64,000 nt of DNA from Solidesulfovibrio sp. (GTDB lineage: Bacteria; Desulfobacterota; Desulfovibrionia; Desulfovibrionales; Desulfovibrionaceae), in NCBI RefSeq assembly GCF_029978005.1, contig NZ_JARKOZ010000144.1:1-64000 (forward strand), read 5' to 3'. The notes below the pieces were generated by a model. It searched no databases. It was not told the DNA's origin and saw only the letters and a program-made list of their open reading frames with translations. The position numbers were made by a program, and so were the translations under genes. Below, piece by piece: positions 45,297-53,610 of the stretch (within the stretch, counting starts at the first letter, position 1; each line of letters starts with the position of its first letter).

Positions 45297-46544
45297 ATGG
45301 CCGCGTCCATCCGGGTCCTGTGGGACCATTCGCAGTTGTGGGGTTTGCTTGCCTGCCGGGGGCTCGCCGCCGTCGGCGCGGACTTTTCGCCCGTGACCTG
45401 CCGGGAAGTGGCCGAGGGCGCGCTTTCGCGCGACGCGCCCCGGCTGCTCGTCGTGCCGGGCGGCTTCGCCCGGCTCAAGCACGAGGCCCTGGGGCACGAC
45501 GGCGCGCGGGCCGTGCGCGACTACGTCTCCGGGGGCGGGGGCTATTTCGGCATCTGCGGCGGGGCGGGGCTGGCCCTGTCCCACGCCGACGGCCTGCGGC
45601 TTTGCTCCTGGACGCGCCGGACCTTCGCCGACCGGCTGGAGCACCTGGTCAGCGGCCACGTGCGGCTGCGCCTGGACCCGGATTCCGCCCTGTGCCCGCC
45701 GTCGGCCCCGGAGGACCTTTCCGTGCCGGTGTGGTGGCCGGCCGGGTTCGCGCCGCCGCTCGGCGGGGTCGATCCCGACGTCATGGTGGCCGCGACCTAC
45801 GTCGGACCCGGGCCGGACCTGATGCTGGCCGACGTGGCCCTGGGGGCCATGGACGCGGCCAGGCTCGCCGCCTGCCGGGAGCGTTTCGGCCTGCGCCTGC
45901 CGCCGGCCTTTCTCGACGGCGGGGCCTGCGTGCTGAGCGGACGTTTCGGGCAGGGGCGCTACGTGCTGTCCCACGCCCATCTGGAGACCCCGGACTCGCC
46001 CGGGGCCAACGCCTGGTTCGGCCACATCCTGGGGCTGCTGACCCGGGAGGACCGCCTGGGCCGTGCCGTGCCGGCCTGGGACCCCGAGACGGAGCCGGCG
46101 CGCTTCGACGATCCCCACCTGGCCGCCGCCCGGCGCGCCCTGGCCAGGGCCGTGGGCTCCGGCCTGGACGCCCGGCTGCTTTTCCGGCGAAACGCCTGGC
46201 TGCTCGGCTGGCGGCCGGGCATGCCCGGCTTTTCCCTGTCGAGCCTGGCCGGCATGCTGGCCGGCGCGGCCGCCCTGCCGCCCAACGGCGCCGCCCGGGA
46301 ATACTGGCGGCAGGCCGGACCGGAATTCGCCGCGCGCCTGGAAGGCTTCGTCGACCGGTTGCTGACGTTTTTCCCGGCCCAGCGCCTGGAGATCACCCTA
46401 TCCCTGGTCAATGGCTCCAAGTGCCCGGCCACGGACCTGGCCGCCGAACGTCAGGAGCTTTTCGGCTCCCCGCCGGGCGGCGGCGGGCTGTGCGGCGAAC
46501 TGGCCGCCCTGCTCGACGGGCTGCTGCTGCGCCTTTTTTCCTGA
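45297..46544 (+). CDS. BPL_N / GATase1-like domain protein
   Basis: A 415-residue cytoplasmic protein. The first ~240 residues match the biotin-protein ligase N-terminal domain (BPL_N), a class I glutamine-amidotransferase-like fold. Features include IRVLWDHSQLW, VVPGGFARL and the nucleophile-elbow-like GICGGAGLAL, plus a later GRYVLSHAHLETPD resembling the histidine-bearing strand. The rest has no recognised domain. In stand-alone form its function is unknown; a hydrolase or amidotransferase role is possible. There is no Shine-Dalgarno before 45297. It is divergent from valS and convergent with a small exported protein gene. Confidence 0.7.
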   Translation: MAASIRVLWDHSQLWGLLACRGLAAVGADFSPVTCREVAEGALSRDAPRLLVVPGGFARLKHEALGHDGARAVRDYVSGGGGYFGICGGAGLALSHADGLRLCSWTRRTFADRLEHLVSGHVRLRLDPDSALCPPSAPEDLSVPVWWPAGFAPPLGGVDPDVMVAATYVGPGPDLMLADVALGAMDAARLAACRERFGLRLPPAFLDGGACVLSGRFGQGRYVLSHAHLETPDSPGANAWFGHILGLLTREDRLGRAVPAWDPETEPARFDDPHLAAARRALARAVGSGLDARLLFRRNAWLLGWRPGMPGFSLSSLAGMLAGAAALPPNGAAREYWRQAGPEFAARLEGFVDRLLTFFPAQRLEITLSLVNGSKCPATDLAAERQELFGSPPGGGGLCGELAALLDGLLLRLFS

Positions 46545-46558
46545 AACGCCGGCCGGCG

Positions 46559-46858
46559 TCAGCGCAGGGCGCAGGCCCGGGCGCAGCGCTCCCGCACCAC
46601 GCCGTCCGGCAGCCCCAGGTGGGCGGCGGCGCAGGCCTGGCACAGGGTGATGGGCTCGGCCAGGGGCATGCCCCCGTTCTTGGCGTTTTCCAGCACCATG
46701 GCGAAGACCGCCTCGGCCAGGTCGGCCCGGGCCGGGACGACGGCGGCGGATCGCGCGGGCGCGCCCGGGCTCGCCGCAGGATCTTCGGCCAGGGCCGCGA
46801 GCAGGCAAACGACGGCCGCCAGGGCCGCGCCGGCAAGGATCTTCTTGACAACGGACAT
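46559..46858 (-). CDS. small exported cysteine-containing hypothetical protein
   Basis: A 99-residue protein. An N-terminal hydrophobic signal (VVKKILAGAALAAVVCLLAALA) precedes a low-complexity Ala/Pro linker and a compact C-terminal part with four cysteines (LCQACAAAHLG ... RCARACALR), arranged CxxC and CxxxC, which could bind metal or form disulfides. I do not recognise a family. GGGAGG precedes the ATG at 46858. It is divergent from a LysR gene about 180 nt away and could be its target. Confidence 0.6.
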   Translation of the reverse strand: MSVVKKILAGAALAAVVCLLAALAEDPAASPGAPARSAAVVPARADLAEAVFAMVLENAKNGGMPLAEPITLCQACAAAHLGLPDGVVRERCARACALR

Positions 46859-47035
46859 GGTCTTTTCCTCCCGTGAAAAGGGGTCGCGCCCGGTCTTTAC
46901 GCAGGCCCGGGCGTATGCCATAGGCCAGGAAGTACCGGATGTAGCAGGCCGGCGGGGAGGCGATCCAATCGCAATGACGGAAGCGCCGCTTCCGTTTCCC
47001 TGAAGGCCGGGCGACGCGACGCCGGGAGGGGCGTT

Positions 47036-47935
47036 GTGGAATACTACCATCTGCGGACCTTCGTGGCCGTGGCCGAGGAAGAGCACCTCACCAGGGCGGC
47101 CGAGCGGCTCCACGCCAGCCTGCCGGCGGTCAGCGCCCATGTGCGCGGCCTGGAGGACGAGCTCGGCGTGCCGCTTTTCGTGCGCACCCCCAGGGGCATG
47201 CGTCTGACGGGCGAGGGCAGGGCCCTGCTCGACGAGGCCAGGCGGGCTCTGTCGGGCCTGGACGCCGTGCGCGATCGCGCCGGGGAGCTGCGGCGCGAGG
47301 TCACGGGCGTGGCCCGCATCGGGCTCAACAACGAAGCGGCCCGGATGCGGGTGCCGGAACTGCTGGCCGTGCTCGGCCGGCGGCACCCCGGGGTGGAGAT
47401 CCATCTGGTCAATTCCAGTTCGCCGCGCATCCTGGACGCCGTGCGCCAGGAGAAGCTGGACCTGGGGTTCGTCTACGACAACATCATCGAGCCGGGACAC
47501 GAGGTGGCGGCCCAGCCCCTGGAGGACGTGCCCATGGCCGTGGTCGGGCCCACGTCCTTTGCCGAGCGCATGCGCCGGGCGGACTGGGAGACCATCGCCG
47601 CCCTGCCCTGGGTGTGGTTCTCGGAGCGCTGCCCGTTCCAGTTCCTGCTCGAGGCGTCGTTTTCCTGCCGCGACCTCGTGGTCAACAAGGTCATGTGCGG
47701 CGACAGCGACGCCACCTTGCGCACCCTGGTGGCGGCCGGCGTGGGGCTCACGCTCCTGCGCCGCGACGACGCCCTGGACGCCGCCGCCGCCGGCGAGGTC
47801 TGTCTGTGGGAGCGCGAGGGGCTGACCCTGGGGTTGTCCCTGGTCCATCGTCGGGACCGGGCCGAGGATCGGGTGATCATGGCCGTGGCCGAAGCCGTGG
47901 CCGTGGTCTGGGGGCTGCCGGCGCACCGGCGCTGA
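47036..47935 (+). CDS. LysR-type transcriptional regulator
   Basis: A 299-residue LysR protein. The N-terminal winged helix has YYHLRTFVAVAEEEHLTRAAERLHASLPAVSAHVRGLEDELGVPLFVRTPRGMRLT, the family's standard form. The C-terminal two-lobed effector domain follows (IGLNNEAARMRVPELLAVLGRRHPGVEIHL; LVAAGVGLTLLRRDDAL). The GTG at 47036 is selected by GGGAGGGG upstream. The divergent small exported protein gene is the likely regulated neighbour by the usual LysR layout. The effector is unknown. Confidence 0.93.
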   Translation: MEYYHLRTFVAVAEEEHLTRAAERLHASLPAVSAHVRGLEDELGVPLFVRTPRGMRLTGEGRALLDEARRALSGLDAVRDRAGELRREVTGVARIGLNNEAARMRVPELLAVLGRRHPGVEIHLVNSSSPRILDAVRQEKLDLGFVYDNIIEPGHEVAAQPLEDVPMAVVGPTSFAERMRRADWETIAALPWVWFSERCPFQFLLEASFSCRDLVVNKVMCGDSDATLRTLVAAGVGLTLLRRDDALDAAAAGEVCLWEREGLTLGLSLVHRRDRAEDRVIMAVAEAVAVVWGLPAHRR

Positions 47936-47977
47936 GGCGGCCGTTTTGGCATCATCGCGGGAGAAGGAAGCGCACTT

Positions 47978-48832
47978 ATGGGCGAGACGACGACGCCCGA
48001 CCAGGGGTTTTTCCCCTGGCGGGTCGCGTGCGGCTTGGCGGCCCTGGTCATGACCCTGGCGGTCATGGCCCTGGCCCAATCGAATCACGACGAGGACGAC
48101 CCCTCGGCGAACCAGGTCTTTTCCGGCGGCGCGTTCGGCTATGCCGACGCCCAGGGCGAGCAGGTGCTCGTGCCGGTGGAGACGGGGCTGGCTCGGGGCA
48201 TGAAAGGGTTTCGCAAGGCCGTGGCCGCGCCCGGCCGGGTCGTGCCCCTGAGCTTTGCCGGGGTGCGCCGGGGCGGCGACGCCGACGGCGACGGCGTGGC
48301 GGATTTTCACGAGACGCCCGGGGCGCTGTTCGCCGCCGGCGGCCAGGTCGGACCGGGCGGCGACGTGTTCGTGGCCACGGACGGCTTTCTGGCCGAGCGG
48401 CAGGTGCTCGGGGTGAGCCCCCTGGACGGCCGGGAGTGTCCGGCCCGGCTGCGGGGGGCGTTGTCCGCCCGGGCCGGGCGGCCCGTGCTGTGGTGCCGTC
48501 AGGTGGCCTCGGTGGAGGGCGGCGGCGTGCTGTCCCTGGCCCGGTTCGCGCCCAGGGGGCGCGACGAGCTGGCGACGCTGACCTACGCCGACTCCCGGGA
48601 ACTGGTTTTTCTGGACTACCCGGCCACGGCAGATCCCGGCGGCACCTGGCGCGAGGACGACGGGGGGGAATTTCCCGTGGCCGGCTACACGCCGCTTTTC
48701 GCCTTCCGCACCGCCGGCGGCCTGGAGCTGGCCGTGCGCGTGAGCGGCGGGGAAGGAGCGGCCATGGACCTCTACCGCCAGGACGGCGAGACGTTCGTGC
48801 CGTTCGTCGCCGCTTCCCGGACGCGGCCTTAG
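47978..48832 (+). CDS. membrane-anchored or exported hypothetical protein
   Basis: A 284-residue protein with one hydrophobic segment (about 17-33, CGLAALVMTLAVMALAQ) serving as signal or anchor. The exported part includes GGDADGDGVADFHETPG, a calcium-binding-type D-x-D-x-D loop like those in EF-hand or thrombospondin-type-3 repeats. I do not recognise the family. It begins 42 nt after LysR and precedes the DUF4239-like gene; the three rightward genes may form a loose operon. Confidence 0.6.
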   Translation: MGETTTPDQGFFPWRVACGLAALVMTLAVMALAQSNHDEDDPSANQVFSGGAFGYADAQGEQVLVPVETGLARGMKGFRKAVAAPGRVVPLSFAGVRRGGDADGDGVADFHETPGALFAAGGQVGPGGDVFVATDGFLAERQVLGVSPLDGRECPARLRGALSARAGRPVLWCRQVASVEGGGVLSLARFAPRGRDELATLTYADSRELVFLDYPATADPGGTWREDDGGEFPVAGYTPLFAFRTAGGLELAVRVSGGEGAAMDLYRQDGETFVPFVAASRTRP

Positions 48833-48922
48833 CGGCATCGAGAGGCCGCCGTCCGACCGCGACGCCTTCCCGCCCCGCCCCGGCGCGCCGGGGAGGCGTC
48901 GCCGACCGTTCCCGGAGGCCTC

Positions 48923-49687
48923 ATGTACGACGACGTCAAATATCTGCTGTACGTGCTGTGCGCCGTGGGCGCGGGCGTGGCCTTGCTCGAGGTCTTCCGC
49001 CGCCGCCGGTGCGGCGGCATGTCCATTGCCCAGCGGACCCTTTTCGCCACCAATTTCGGGTTCTTCACCACCCTCTACACGTTCTTTCTGGGCTTTGCCG
49101 TGGTCTCGCTGTGGCAGGACTACAACCATGCCGACGCGGCCATCACCAACGAATCGGACCTGCTCGTGGTGGAATACCGCCTGTCCTTGACCATGCCCGG
49201 AACGGACGAGCTGCGTCGGTCGCTGCTCGACTACGTCACCTTCGTCGCCGGCGAGGGCTGGAAGAACATGCGGGAGGGCAAACCCACGGACGGGGCCGAC
49301 GCCCTGTACGAGCGCATCTGGGAGCGGCTGCAGACCGCCGACCCGCGCGGCGGCGTCAGCCACAGCGTCTATGTCGTCATGCTCAACCAGCTGATCAATT
49401 TGAACAAATTGCGGCATCAGCGGCTGTTGTTCATCAACGGCAACCTCTATTCGCCCATCTGGGCCATCATCTACATGGGCGTGGCCTTCACCGTGGCCGG
49501 GTTCTATTTCCTGGACACCGACCATCGGACCAGCGACCTCTTTTTCATGCTCATGATGCTGGCCATGGTGCTCGGCAACATCTTTCTGCTCTACGAGCTG
49601 GACACGCCGTATTCCGGCATCATCCGCATCGCGCCGGACAAGTTCGCCGGCGCGGCGGCGATGATGCGCAGCCTTGGCGGCCTGTGA
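48923..49687 (+). CDS. DUF4239-like (bestrophin-related) membrane protein
   Basis: A 254-residue protein with helices near the N-terminus (YLLYVLCAVGAGVALLEV; FFTTLYTFFLGFAVVSLW) and a C-terminal pair (IWAIIYMGVAFTVAGFYFL; LFFMLMMLAMVLGNIFLLYEL). The middle contains ITNESDLLVVEYRL and the end LDTPYSGIIRI, the pattern of DUF4239 proteins, which show remote similarity to bestrophin-type channels. A membrane channel role is a family-level guess. It ends 26 nt before the small XRE regulator. Confidence 0.75.
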   Translation: MYDDVKYLLYVLCAVGAGVALLEVFRRRRCGGMSIAQRTLFATNFGFFTTLYTFFLGFAVVSLWQDYNHADAAITNESDLLVVEYRLSLTMPGTDELRRSLLDYVTFVAGEGWKNMREGKPTDGADALYERIWERLQTADPRGGVSHSVYVVMLNQLINLNKLRHQRLLFINGNLYSPIWAIIYMGVAFTVAGFYFLDTDHRTSDLFFMLMMLAMVLGNIFLLYELDTPYSGIIRIAPDKFAGAAAMMRSLGGL

Positions 49688-49713
49688 GCCGGCCGTGTCC
49701 CGGGGAGGGAATC

Positions 49714-49971
49714 TTGGAAGAACACGACGCGTCGTCCGGTGGGGCGACGCCCACCGAAGTGACCTGGCTGCGCCGGGACGGGTTTTCGGCCATACGGGCC
49801 TGGCGGGAGCATCTGGGCGTGTCCCGGGAGGAGCTGGCCCGCCGCCTGGGCGTGACCCCGGCGGCCGTGGCCCAGTTCGAGGCGGCCAAGGCCAGGCCCC
49901 GGGCGGCCACCCTGAAAAAGGTCGCCGCCGCCCTGGACGTGGACTGGGAAGTCCTGCGCCAGGACGGCTGA
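49714..49971 (+). CDS. small XRE-type helix-turn-helix regulator
   Basis: An 85-residue protein. Residues about 24-81 form a Cro/C1-type HTH (FSAIRAWREHLGVSREELARRLGVTPAAVAQFEAAKARPRAATLKKVAAALDV). The TTG at 49714 is chosen because GGGAGGG ends 4-5 nt before it and no ATG or GTG lies in a better place. There is no effector domain. It is 26 nt behind the DUF4239-like gene, so probably co-transcribed. The short length and genome-like GC suggest a resident regulator rather than a phage gene. Confidence 0.8.
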   Translation: MEEHDASSGGATPTEVTWLRRDGFSAIRAWREHLGVSREELARRLGVTPAAVAQFEAAKARPRAATLKKVAAALDVDWEVLRQDG

Positions 49972-50007
49972 CCGGCGGGGCCGGCGGACGGGAAACGAAA
50001 ACGCGCC

Positions 50008-50028
50008 GCGCCTCCCGGTCGGAGGCGC
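50008..50028. terminator. hairpin between XRE regulator and lipoprotein genes
   Basis: GCGCCTCC (50008-50015) and GGAGGCGC (50021-50028) form an 8-bp stem between convergent genes. Read on -, it is followed by GGCGCGTTTTCGTTTCC, a weak T-rich stretch. Confidence 0.5.
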
Positions 50029-50107
50029 AGCGCGCGGAAATCCGTTGCGCTTTGCGGCGTCGTCGTGCGCGTCAGGGCATGACCGGCGTCATGCCGCAAA
50101 GCCGGGG

Positions 50108-50587
50108 CTACTGCTGCGGGTTGAAGACCTGGAAGGTCTTCTTGACCTGGGAGCCGTCCTCGGCCGTGGCGGTCAGGGTCCAGTCGCCGCTGGCCATCTC
50201 CCATTCCTTCTCGAAGGTGAAGGTGCAGTTGTATTCCTTGCCCGTGACCACGTCGACCGTGGACTCGGTGTTGAAGACCACGGCGTTTTTCGCCGGATCG
50301 ATGATGCCGGGCGAGGCCGTGACGACCTTCACCTTGGACGTGCCGCCCTCGGGCTTGAGGGTGCGGAAGCGCATGCCGAAGGTGGTGCCGAGCTTGCGGG
50401 GCACGGAGGTGGTGGCCAGCGTCAGGGCGCCGGAGCCGTCGTAGATGCCGTAATCCACGAGGACGATGGTCGGTTCCTGCGGTTTTTCGTCCTTGCCCCC
50501 GAAGCCGAAGAAGTTGAGCGTCGAGGAACAGGAAGCCAGAAGCAGGCACAGCATGGGCAATATGGCAAGCAGGCGTTTCACGCGCAT
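50108..50587 (-). CDS. lipoprotein, DUF3859-like
   Basis: A 159-residue lipoprotein. The signal peptide ends in the lipobox LLASC (cysteine at residue 20). The exported domain has IVLVDYGIYDGSGALTL, RKLGTTFGMRFRTLKPE and a C-terminal GDWTLTATAEDGSQVKKTFQV, a beta-sandwich-like pattern resembling DUF3859 proteins. The function of that family is unknown. The ATG at 50587 lies in the Shine-Dalgarno-containing context CGGAGGATGCGCGTG. It stands alone on -, 87 nt downstream of the unknown gene of the SPL-like operon. Confidence 0.7.
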   Translation of the reverse strand: MRVKRLLAILPMLCLLLASCSSTLNFFGFGGKDEKPQEPTIVLVDYGIYDGSGALTLATTSVPRKLGTTFGMRFRTLKPEGGTSKVKVVTASPGIIDPAKNAVVFNTESTVDVVTGKEYNCTFTFEKEWEMASGDWTLTATAEDGSQVKKTFQVFNPQQ

Positions 50588-50673
50588 CCTCCGGAACGGC
50601 CAAGCCGTATGTTCGTTATGTTTGCCCACATGACCCCAAGCGCCGGCGGTGTCAAGGGAGGCCGGGCCGCGTC

Positions 50674-51159
50674 TCAGGTCCCGGCGGGCTCTCCGAAGCA
50701 CAGGGCGGCAAGGGGCGTGGTTTCCGCAAAAAAGGCGGCCAGCGCCTCCCGTTGATCCGCCGCAAGACGCAGTCCGGCCACGGGCAACGGCCCGGGACTG
50801 CCGCCGTACATGACCACGGCCCGGTCGATGCAGGCCGCGGGCACGAAATCCGCCGTCAGTTGCAACCGGGTGCCCGTGCCTTCCTCGAATGCCGTAAGCG
50901 GCCGGGGATAACGCGTTTTTCCCGGCCCGAGCACCAGGTTGCCCGTGCGCGCGAACGTCTCTTCGACCCGGGACGGCGGCACGGCCGCCCATTTGCCGAG
51001 CAGCTCGAAAAAGACCGGCCGCAGGGCCAGGTAGTAGAAGGGGTCGAGCTTGAGGGCCGCCGAGGCCCCGGGGACGTTGAGGATCGACGGCGTTTCGGCG
51101 TAGCTGCGGCCCAGGGCCCGTTCCAGTCTGGTCAGGGTTTCGGCGTAGTCCACGAGCAT
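50674..51159 (-). CDS. unknown protein, third gene of the SPL-like operon
   Basis: A 161-residue soluble protein. I recognise no domain. It has an N-terminal helical start (MLVDYAETLTRLERALG), a hydrophobic aromatic segment FYYLALRPVFFELLGKW (not a clear membrane helix), and mixed alpha/beta after that. GGAGGTG precedes the ATG at 51159. The gene begins 28 nt inside the end of the radical SAM gene, so expression is translationally coupled, and the product probably acts with it. Confidence 0.6.
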   Translation of the reverse strand: MLVDYAETLTRLERALGRSYAETPSILNVPGASAALKLDPFYYLALRPVFFELLGKWAAVPPSRVEETFARTGNLVLGPGKTRYPRPLTAFEEGTGTRLQLTADFVPAACIDRAVVMYGGSPGPLPVAGLRLAADQREALAAFFAETTPLAALCFGEPAGT

Positions 51160-52256
51160 GACGGCGCACCTCCACGGTTGCGGGCCGCGTCGAGCAGATG
51201 GGCGGACAATCCGCCCAGGTCCCGGGCCGTGCGGCCGAGGACCTCGCGCCAGACCTCGTCGGATTCCATACAGAAATACAGCCCCCGGGTGAAGCCGTGC
51301 CGGGCGAGCCTGCCGGCCATGAAACGGAATTGTCGCACGCGAAGGGGACGCACAAGCCGCTTCTTGCCGTCCGCGCCCAGGGTGAATTCCCCGAGCATGT
51401 AAAGCGGCAGCTCCCGGCCCTCGGCGGCAAGCCTTCCCGGCAGCTCCGGCAGGCAGCGGAAGGACCCCAGGCTCATGTAGGCGATGTCCGCCGGGCGCAG
51501 GTGGTCGAAGATCATGTCCACCACGGCGGCGTAGCCCGCCTCCCAGCCCGGGAAGAAGCAGACCGGGTCGAAGTGCAGGCACACCCGGAAGCCCGCCGCG
51601 ACGCAGGTCCTCGCCGCGGCCAGGCGCGCCTCCAGGGAGGCGGTGCCGCGTTCCTGGCCGGCCACGATCTCCGGGGCGTTGAGCGACCAGGCCGGCAGCA
51701 CCCGGTCGGGCCGCGGATCGGCCTCCAGCCAGGAGAGGTCCGCCGTCTTGGACTTGAGCTCCAGGACCACGTTGTCGAACCCCTTGAGAAAGCCCAGGAT
51801 TTCCCTGGTGTGGCCGGTTATGGGCTCCAGCGCCAGGGAGTCGGCGAACTGGCCCGTGCCCACGCGGAAAAGTCGGCTGCGGTCCCGGCCGAAGGTCCGG
51901 CCGAGCTCCTCGAACATGTCCCCGGTGTTGGCGAAGGCCGTGAGCGTCCGGTCCCGGAAATAGGCCCGCAGGATGCAGTAGGAGCAGTCCATGGGGCAGT
52001 TCTCGCCGATGTGCACGATCTGGTAGCCGCAGCAGCGGTAGTGGCGCGTGGCCGGGCAGGGGCGCAAAAACCGGCCCTTATGGGCCTTGACGTGCAGGGC
52101 TCGGCCGCCCTCCGGGGCCTCGGGCGACGCTTCGCCGGGCGCAAGGACCATCTGTTTCGCCTCCGGCAGGGCGGCGGCCGCCCGCAGCGCCATGGCCGAG
52201 CCGGCCACGGCCGCGTCCACGGCGAGCAGGGTGATGTCCCACGGCGCGGCGGTCAT
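51132..52256 (-). CDS. spore-photoproduct-lyase-like radical SAM protein
   Basis: A 374-residue radical SAM enzyme of the SplB-like family. The cluster motif is CPMDCSYCIL near residue 88, preceded by HYRCCGYQIVHIGENCPMDC with the family's HIGxNC-type lead, followed by VGTGQFADSLAL and LELKSKTADLSWL. In spore formers SPL repairs thymine dimers; relatives in non-sporulating bacteria have no established role. Its ATG overlaps the upstream ParB-like gene stop (ATGA), and its end overlaps the unknown gene by 28 nt. The three-gene coupling suggests a dedicated system. Confidence 0.82.
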   Translation of the reverse strand: MTAAPWDITLLAVDAAVAGSAMALRAAAALPEAKQMVLAPGEASPEAPEGGRALHVKAHKGRFLRPCPATRHYRCCGYQIVHIGENCPMDCSYCILRAYFRDRTLTAFANTGDMFEELGRTFGRDRSRLFRVGTGQFADSLALEPITGHTREILGFLKGFDNVVLELKSKTADLSWLEADPRPDRVLPAWSLNAPEIVAGQERGTASLEARLAAARTCVAAGFRVCLHFDPVCFFPGWEAGYAAVVDMIFDHLRPADIAYMSLGSFRCLPELPGRLAAEGRELPLYMLGEFTLGADGKKRLVRPLRVRQFRFMAGRLARHGFTRGLYFCMESDEVWREVLGRTARDLGGLSAHLLDAARNRGGAPSCSWTTPKP

Positions 52257-53242
52257 GCCGGGTCGTCCTCATGGGCCACGCGCAAAAGGCGCGGCAGCTC
52301 GGACGCGGCGGCCATGGCCGCGATGTCGGCGGCGATTTTGGCCAGCTCCTGCGGGCTTCTGGCCGTGGCCGTCACGGTCACGGCGTCGGCCTCGAAGCCC
52401 TGGCTCGGCGACAGGCGCGCCTTGCTGCCCTTGGGCGTCACGGCGCGGGAAAGCGACGCGAAGCGGGCCTCCAGGGTGGTGGTGGCCGGATAGCGCGCCC
52501 GGCGAAGCGCGGCCAGGACGCCGGCGGCCAGGTCGTTGGGCGAAAGGCCCCGGCCGGGGAGATCCAGCGCGCCGCAGCGGCCGAGAATGGCCGCCGGGGG
52601 CTCGCCGGCCAGCCGGGCCGCCTCGACGAGCCAGGTCAGGGCGTTGTCCAGGTTGGCCCGGGACCAGCGCACGGCATGAAAAAGCGGCGCAAGCGCCTGG
52701 CGGGAGGCGTCGTCCAGGGCGGCCAGCCGCCCCGCCGCGCCGAGCGGCAGGTTGCCCGAGGCCAGAAGCGCGTCCAGGGACGGCGGCAGGGCCAGCCATT
52801 GCCCGACCAGCGCCCGTCTGCGGTCTCCTTCGGGAAAAAGGCGCGGCGCGGCGAGCGCCTCGAAGGCCTCCGGGCCGCCGGCGGCGACGAAGTAGCGCCC
52901 GGCGGCCACGGCCATGGCGTCGGTGACCGTTCGGCCCAGGTTGGAGGCCAGGTAGACCGCGCCCAGGCGCAGGGCCTGGGGCAGGGCGGCCAGGTCCGGC
53001 TCCATGTCCCGCTCCTCCAGGACCACGGCGGCCAGGGTGCGGCCGCGCCTCTCCCGGAGGGCCAGGGCCCGGCGCGCGCCGGCGGCCAGGATGGGCCGGC
53101 CCTCGGCGGCGAAGGCCAGGGCCGGGGTGGTCTGGCCGAGCGTGGCCAGGGAGGCGGTCAGGACGGCGTCCGGCGGCGCGGCCCAGAAAAGGTGAAGGGC
53201 ATCGAGGTCCAGATCGCGCGGGTGTAAAAAGAGTGGCTGCAC
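52253..53242 (-). CDS. ParB/Srx-like domain protein
   Basis: A 329-residue protein. The N-terminal ~95 residues resemble the ParB nuclease-like (Srx/ParB) fold: LTASLATLGQTTPALAFAAEGRPILAAGARRALALRERRGRTLAAVVL mirrors the SI...GQ..P..V...G...L..G.RR..A....G......V pattern. The remaining ~230 residues have no recognised domain and no obvious HTH. Such domains can bind CTP or act as nucleotidyl or phospho transferases. The start is GTG at 53242 without a clear Shine-Dalgarno. It is the first gene of the coupled operon with the SPL-like and unknown proteins. Confidence 0.6.
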   Translation of the reverse strand: MQPLFLHPRDLDLDALHLFWAAPPDAVLTASLATLGQTTPALAFAAEGRPILAAGARRALALRERRGRTLAAVVLEERDMEPDLAALPQALRLGAVYLASNLGRTVTDAMAVAAGRYFVAAGGPEAFEALAAPRLFPEGDRRRALVGQWLALPPSLDALLASGNLPLGAAGRLAALDDASRQALAPLFHAVRWSRANLDNALTWLVEAARLAGEPPAAILGRCGALDLPGRGLSPNDLAAGVLAALRRARYPATTTLEARFASLSRAVTPKGSKARLSPSQGFEADAVTVTATARSPQELAKIAADIAAMAAASELPRLLRVAHEDDPA

Positions 53243-53610
53243 GGTGTCGGTTTTATTACGGTTTTCCCGTAGAATTTATGATTTCAAGGAGTTGTCGTCT
53301 TGACAAGGGGGTGACGCCTGCCTCAGTATGCCTAATCTCGCGCAAAAGCCAGGGGCCGGCAATGGCCCGAAAAGGCCGGAAATCGCGCCCCGTTCTTTCT
53401 CTTGGTTCGCAAAAGACCTCAAGCCGCCTCCCCGGCGGCTGGCCATAGGGCGCTTGCGGGCCGCCGTCCGGCGGTTCCGTCCCGCCATGCGCCTCGCGTC
53501 GTCCACGCACGAAACCGCGTGTTTTTTGCGGATGCGCCAATTGCGTCTTTGGGTTGCACACATGTCGGCATGTTGAGCAGTTACCGAACGCGACAACAAG
53601 GGAGAAGGGA
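53243..53610. other. intergenic region before the EF-G-like gene
   Basis: There is no supportable gene. A TTGACA occurs near 53299 without a well-spaced -10. ACATG/CATGT (53560-53564, 53569-53573) is a short dyad close to the EF-G-like start. Promoters for both divergent genes must lie here but I cannot place them with confidence. Confidence 0.3.
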
